The translations under genes and the position numbers were made by a program. The notes under the pieces are model-generated. The model was not told the origin of the DNA. It did not search any database and saw nothing but the letters and a program-made list of their open reading frames with translations. Of a stretch of DNA of 64,000 nucleotides, positions 58,239-64,000 are shown piece after piece. Source of the DNA: Capsicum annuum. Lineage: Eukaryota; Streptophyta; Magnoliopsida; Solanales; Solanaceae. How positions within the stretch are numbered: position 1 is the first letter of the stretch; every line of letters starts with the position of its first letter. Location: contig NC_061117.1 of NCBI RefSeq assembly GCF_002878395.1, forward strand, positions 223,825,614 through 223,889,613, given 5' to 3'.

Positions 58239-60256
58239 TGTCACACCCCTTTTTTAATCGAAAAAGATTAAATTTTTAAGTTTGAAAGAGTTTTTATTAT
58301 TTAAGTGACAAAAAATGAAAATTTATTTCGAAAAAGGATTATTTACATTTTTTATTCAAAGTTGCCACTTGGCATAAATCGGGTGTGCCAAGTCACCCTT
58401 GAATATCCTTTTTCAAAACGATTTTGACTCTATAAACTGATCCGCGAACAGAGATTCCGACTAAGGAATTCTGTTGACCGAGGGGAAGGTGTTAGGCATC
58501 CCTCGATCCCATGGTTCGACCACGATCGCTTGGTGGAGTGTATCGGCTATTTTTGACATTACAAATGTATAAATCACACAAAACACATAAAACAATCAAT
58601 CAAACACACGAAACAAAACAAATCCCAAATATAATGTTCAGTCCAATTATTACAACCGAAAATAAAAAAAGGTACTGAAAAGTAAACCTACACTAATTCT
58701 AAACTATGTTCCAATGCTTTCCTCGATGCTTCGGGCCTTCATCACGAACATCCTTCGGGTACATGAGATGTCGAGGCATTGCCCGGATAAATCAATTCAA
58801 ATACCTCGGGGCATTCCCCGACCAAATGAGTACATTTTTAATGCGACAAAAATAGGAAAAATCACTCAACACAAATATTTACACATTTGATGATTAGAAT
58901 CTTATGAGTTGCCTACCCCAAAACCTAGAATTTGCCTATCGACTTAACGACCTAATCATGCTACTACCGTGTTCAACAATATTCATACTTAAACCAAATT
59001 AAACCAAACAACAATAAATCAAAATTGATCATTATTCATCCTTTTAGCGATTTATCCATTCCACCCCAAATTGATTCTCAACTAATATTCCAACATAACA
59101 AATCAACGATAATATTTCAATGATTCCCAATCAATATCATTCGACATTCATCATTCACATCACGCATAAAATAAGAGAAAAGTCGAGATTAATTAAGGAT
59201 AAGAATGAGATAAAGAGATGGACCTTAAATTGGGGCTTTTATTTGACCAATTGAACTTATTTCAACACGGGAGCCTCAGAACCAATGAACCACGGACGAA
59301 GCTCGAACTCGAATCCCAAAATACCCAAGACGACCCCCTCCCCTATTTTCTTGCGATGTTTCGCGACTCATCGGAGCTCCGGTGAGCACCGACGGTAACA
59401 GGAAAGGAAGTGGATTGCCGAATTTTGGAGAAAACTGGACTGGCGGTGCGGCTAGTTCAGTGATTTCGGTTGATTTCTAGGCGGCATGAGCTGTTTTTGA
59501 AGTGTTGGTCGCCGGAACTGGTCGCTGATCTGTCGTTAACGATGGATTTGATGACGGTGGCTTGGAATCACTGTATTCGTGTTGCCGGAGCTCCGGCGAT
59601 CTCAACAGCTTACAATTCACCTCCCCGTCACCCCGAAGCTCCAGCGAACTACGAAAGGGAGAAAACTAAAGACGATTCCGATGCGTTTTCGATCGGAGAC
59701 GGCTGACTAAAGATGATTCCGGTGAATTTATCGCCGAAACAGTAAACCACTCCCGAAACCCTGCGTTCTCTCTCTCTCTGTGTGACTCTCTCTTTCTCTC
59801 AATCATTATCCTCTCTTCACGTGTCTGATCTTATCATTGTTGTGCGTGAAGAAGAAACCAAAAAATGGAGTCCTCTTTTCTGTCCGTGATTTGTTGTGAT
59901 GTGGTGTATGGTTTCTGGTGAGTGAGGGTCTCTATGAGAATTGAGAGTGTTGTTGCTTGTTATTGTGATCTGTGAGAGAGAAAAAAATGGGGAAGATCCT
60001 GGAAAGAAAAAAATGGTTTCCCCTTTATGGTGTGATCTCTGTATGTTTTTTTTGTTGTTTTCTTCTCCAAGGGATAAAAAATATGAGTGGGTAGGGAGGT
60101 GGAAGCCTTTGATTGGGTAGGTTGTTATGATAAGATAAAATTAGTTGGGTTGTTATTTTTTTGTCATTTTGTGGAGAGAAAATTACATGGGTGAGGGTGG
60201 TGAGCTAAAAAATGGATAAAATTGGACTTGGGAGGGACAAAATTAGGTGTCTACAC
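58239..60256 (-). mobile_element. Solo LTR, TAT/Ogre-like family
   Basis: It runs from 'tgtcacacccctttttt' to 'aattaggtgtctaca' and reads in reverse as TGTAGACACCTAATTTTG...GGGGTGTGACA, the same family as 9491-11404. It is flanked by a perfect 5-bp target duplication 'ccgat' (58234-58238 and 60257-60261). The short open frame inside (59470-59706) is part of the LTR. Length 2018 bp. Confidence 0.9.
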
Positions 60257-60782
60257 CGATAAAATTTTGAGAGTTGAATAGAACTTTTATCTATTTTTAA
60301 AAAAATATTTTAACTTGTTAAATATTGCGATTTATAATAATTTTTACGTAATTATCAAATAATATATTTACTTCTTTTGTCCCAATTTCTGTGACTTTGA
60401 TACAATTTTGAGAGTCAACTAAATTTTTTATATATCTTTTAAATATTTTAAATTATTAATTATTATGATTTGCAGTTCTTTTTCTTTTATCTCAACTTAT
60501 GTGGCATTACTAAAATAATGAGAGTCAATAAAATTTTTATATGTCTTTTAAATATTTTAAATTATTAATTATTGTTATTTGTGGTAATAAATTAGTTTTG
60601 AACATGATAGCCAATTAAATAAATAAAATTTTTTTACTTCCAATATGTAGTTATAGTTAATTAGTATAAATGAATAAAATATATTAAATATTTAAACTAT
60701 TATGATGAAACAATGAAATTATTATATATTGGGGTATGATATATAATTAAATAAGAATAGAGGGATGTTTTGGTAATTTTAC

Positions 60783-60829
60783 AAGAGGTGGTCGAAACCA
60801 CCTCTTCTATATATATATATATATATATA
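60783..60829. repeat. Perfect hairpin followed by (AT)n
   Basis: 'aagaggtggt' and 'accacctctt' pair perfectly around a 4-base loop (60783-60806), and an AT run of about 10 units follows. It is probably a MITE terminus; no function is assigned. Confidence 0.6.
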
Positions 60830-61070
60830 AAATAGAAAAGAAAAGAAAAATAATATTTTTTAAATAATTTAAATTTTTAATTATTGTGTAAAACTTTTTC
60901 TACTCCAATTTAAGTAATATGATACTTAGATGGCTATAATAATTAATTAGAGATGATATAGTAAAATTACGATTGAATATATTAGGAAAAAATTTAAATT
61001 AGGTGAAAATGTAATAACAAATAAGAAAGAAAGTAAATTGTAAGTTTGATACGAAATTAAATAAATAATA

Positions 61071-61252
61071 AAATTTATTTAATTGTATCAATTATAATTA
61101 ATTTTTACAATAAATTATCATCCTACTAATCAATTTACTTAAATATATTTGAAATAATTTTAAATTTATTTAATTGCATCAATTATAATTAATTTTTACA
61201 ATAAATTATCATCCTACTAATCAATTTACTTAAATATATTTGAAATAATTTT
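61071..61252. repeat. 91-bp tandem duplication, nearly identical
   Basis: Two copies, 61071-61161 and 61162-61252, differ at one base by eye ('aattgtatc' against 'aattgcatc'). Confidence 0.9.
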
Positions 61253-61639
61253 ATACATAAAAATAAAAAAGATAAATACGATTGAAAAATAAATGGAAGA
61301 TAGAGGGCCCACATGTGTGGAAATATGTGTGATGACATTATGTTAAATTTCTATTATGGCATTGCTTGTAATTAAAGAGAAAATAATGGATTTTTGTTCA
61401 AACTTTTTTATAAAATTTCAAAGTCAAAGCACAAAAAATAATTAAATTTGTTATAATGATCAAATTACCCTAGAGAAATTTGTTATGTCATTTCCATCCC
61501 ATCCCATGACCAAACCAACTCTTGTAGTATAATATAGAAAAGAAATGCATATGCTTTACCTCCTTTGACAGACCTTTGGCTTTTGCTGACCTCTTGTGAG
61601 GGAACTTTACTTTAGGATGGAGAAACAACAAACATATCC

Positions 61640-61745
61640 GGTGAAATTCTACCAGTGTGATCTGGGGAGAGTAGAATGTACGGTGATCAAATCATTACTT
61701 CGTGGAGGTAGTGAGGTTGTTTTCGAAAGACCCTCGACTCAAGTG
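61640..61745 (-). mobile_element. SINE-like 3' region (minus)
   Basis: 'ctggggagagtagaatgtac', 'cgtggaggtagtgaggttg' and 'gaaagaccctcgactcaag' match the reverse complement of the short element at 18000. Confidence 0.55.
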
Positions 61746-62452
61746 TAGTGTAGTGTAGTCATGTTGAATGTTGTGAAACCTTTCAGTGTATATAGCATTT
61801 TCAACTAGTTATCAAAAGCATAGTTACATATTCTATATTGGCTTTATCAGCTTATCATTGACTAATTGAACTAACAGTTTAGATCTTGCTCAATTCTTAT
61901 ACTTATTGATGAAATTCTTCAAAGAATTCGTTTTTTTTATATAATATAATTTCTTGTGAGCCAACGAGGATATAATAATTTATAAATAGATACAGATGTG
62001 TTGTAACTTACAATTTTAATTTCAACTATCTTTTTGATGATAGACAAATAAAGGATTTACCTTGTCTTTGTGTTCGTGTATTGGCTCAACAAAATTCAAA
62101 ATTATTTGGTATATTAGTCCTGTAATTTCAACTAGGTATATTTGTCAATTCAATAATACATTATTGGTAGGATTTTGCTTACATAAATCTTAAATGAGAG
62201 TATCATTCTTTTATCATTTCATTCAAATTTAGTCCTTAAACCTTTCCTTGTTTGAATTATATACCATAAAACTATGTAATATACCATATTTGTAAGGAAA
62301 AAAGATAGCAACATCGGTGAAAATATTTTTGGATCGTCTCTTTCCACCTTTGTATGTGACTTTGCCAAAAAAATTGGGTTTTCCCTAAAATTGATGATTT
62401 ATATCCTTTTTAGTTTATGAATTCTCTACTTCTATAAAACCACATATAATTT

Positions 62453-62726
62453 TAGGTTTTCTTCATCGATTTTTTATTGTATATTAGTTTCAGCAAAATA
62501 TATTGTGGCGTTTGCAGGGTTGCAATTTGAAAATTCATATGATATTATTATTTAGATTTTCTTCATCGACTTCTTTATTGTATTATTTGTGTCTACATAA
62601 TATATTGTGGTGACTACAATTTGAAAATTTATATGATATTGTTTAGATTTTCTTCATCAACTTTTTTATTGTATTAGTTTCAATGTTTGCAGGGTTACAA
62701 TTTGAGAATTCATATGATATTGAAGT
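62453..62726. repeat. About 95-bp tandem repeat, three copies
   Basis: 'tttcttcatc' recurs at 62459, 62559 and 62650, each followed by 'ttattgtatta', 'atattgtgg' or 'gtttgcaggg' and 'caatttga(a/g)aattcatatgat'. Confidence 0.8.
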
Positions 62727-63054
62727 AATTTCAAAGTCAGCCAATGCCTACTGCTTGGTAGCAATTTTGGTAATTAAGGCTTTGAATTCTAGAGATATTG
62801 GAAACTTGGAGGTGGTGGATTCGCCATTGATGATATAGTTAAGGATAGCCCATGCAAATTGTATGGAAGATTGAATTCCTGCTCTATGGTTGAATTCCCG
62901 CTCTACTGTTTAGAGACTTAAAATATAATGCGATTTGTTGTTTCCAACTTAATTGGTTTGAGTTGCCATTAACTTTATTTGGTGTCTTATTTTACTTTTT
63001 GATATGTAGACAAGGCCTAGCTAAGAGAAATGAGTCAAAATTGTGTTAATCTTT

Positions 63055-63165
63055 GAACGAAAAAGGGCCAACTATCCTTGAACTATTCGAAATAGTGCAC
63101 ACATACTCTCCATTTATATTTAGTCTTAAAACTATCCTTCAGGTCTCATAGTCCATATTTTGGTT
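63055..63165. mobile_element. Dispersed repeat fragment
   Basis: 'aaagggccaactatccttg', 'gaactattcgaaatagtgc' and 'aaaactatccttcaggtct' resemble a common plant short dispersed repeat; no ends are visible. Confidence 0.35.
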
Positions 63166-64000
63166 GTTTTAATTGCTTCATATTTTTTAATTGTCACAAT
63201 TTATGTTTGCTAGGTTATGACCTCGCTCGAAATTGAAGTTAATGTTTTTTATCATACATCCTGATGTTGTCATTCAATTATTTTATCCACATACGTTCAA
63301 AATGGTAGAAATTCAAAGCCAAAGTGATATATGAACTTCCTGTTTGGGTTTTTCTTTATTTAGGAGTTTTAGTCGAGTTGTCTACTTTGTTTAGGTATTG
63401 GTTAAGTTATAAAATTAGGATTCCTATCAATGCCGGTTGTTTTAGTTGTGTAGGTGGTATTGCTTTGATTATAAAAGTTAGGATTCTGTTGTTATCAATT
63501 GATACTTGCATTATTTTTTCTCTGTTCTCTTTGTTTAGTTTTAGAATTTGTACGGTTTACAACATCAATGATCATCTTATCACTACCTCGTGAAATTAAA
63601 GAGGTTATTTTTTAAAGACCACCAGAGACATCGCTCGAGATTCGTAACACAAATACAAGATCTATATATAATTCTTCAAAGTTTTTTTTTCTTTTCACAT
63701 GGCATTGTAGGACTTGAAGTTTTAACAGAAGGGATCAATATCTACTAAGCATGATGAATGTTTCTTGTTTAGACATATTCACTATTAAGTACTGTGTTTT
63801 CTTAATAAGAAAAATATGAATCTTAATGACTTAAATCTTCAAAGATTTTGTATTGTTGTTGACTCTGAAGAACAGTCAACAATATGTAAAGTTTGAAGTA
63901 TCATCAACCATATGAATCACATAGTTTTGTCTTCATAATCTTTTTTGTTCTTGTGTAATGCTTTTTGTAGAATTTCCATCCTATTAAAATATTATGTTCT
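63166..64000. other. AT-rich intergenic, no gene seen
   Basis: The only longer frame (63324-63593, 89 codons) is Leu/Ile/Phe-rich, as expected by chance in T-rich DNA, and has no recognisable domain. Confidence 0.5.

Overview
This is a gene-poor, AT-rich stretch of plant nuclear DNA. It is most likely from the nightshade family (Solanaceae). I base that on recognising the SINE, MITE and Ty3/gypsy LTR families by their consensus-like ends; I ran no database search, so the species is not determined. Two 100-N assembly gaps are present (3920-4019 and 24815-24914), and either could hide missing sequence.

Only two intact protein genes are well supported, both on the + strand. One is a seven-exon full-size ABC transporter of the B (MDR/P-glycoprotein) family at 32280-37022, whose spliced length is exactly 1264 codons. 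The other is a five-unit polyubiquitin gene (coding 51654-52799) with the usual leader intron. Broken genes include a TCTP-like pseudogene (19782-20286, minus), an unrecognised multi-exon gene on the minus strand (about 22290-25891) with a nonsense codon and a frameshift near its end, a fragment of a KIN-12 type kinesin (54747-55660), a decayed ubiquitin unit next to it (55750-56090), and a proline-rich 33-bp repeat coding fragment cut off by an LTR and an assembly gap (3553-3919).

Most of the rest is transposable elements, many nested. Region 1-3552 is an LTR of a chromovirus-like family carrying a second, inverted solo LTR of a related subfamily with a perfect 5-bp target duplication. Region 4020-11404 looks like the 3' part of a large TAT/Ogre-type element: tandem arrays, an inserted LTR, a polypurine tract and a 3' LTR. 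It inserted into the gag gene of an older minus-strand gypsy element (11405-13299). Region 13300-31300 is mostly MITEs, SINEs, small tandem duplications and AT-rich sequence around the decayed genes. Region 37800-47192 is a complete but mutated Ty3/gypsy chromovirus with two LTRs of about 2.16 kb. It sits inside a small Mutator-like MITE whose halves and 10-bp target duplication survive at 37715 and 47471. Region 58239-60256 is a solo LTR with a perfect 5-bp target duplication.

I found no convincing new biological system. The best leads are structural: the 151-bp duplication of a mini-exon unit in the minus-strand gene, the KIN-12/ubiquitin relic block beside a working polyubiquitin gene, tandem duplications in the polyubiquitin intron and 3' UTR, a SINE just after the ABC transporter stop codon, and several cleanly datable nested insertions.
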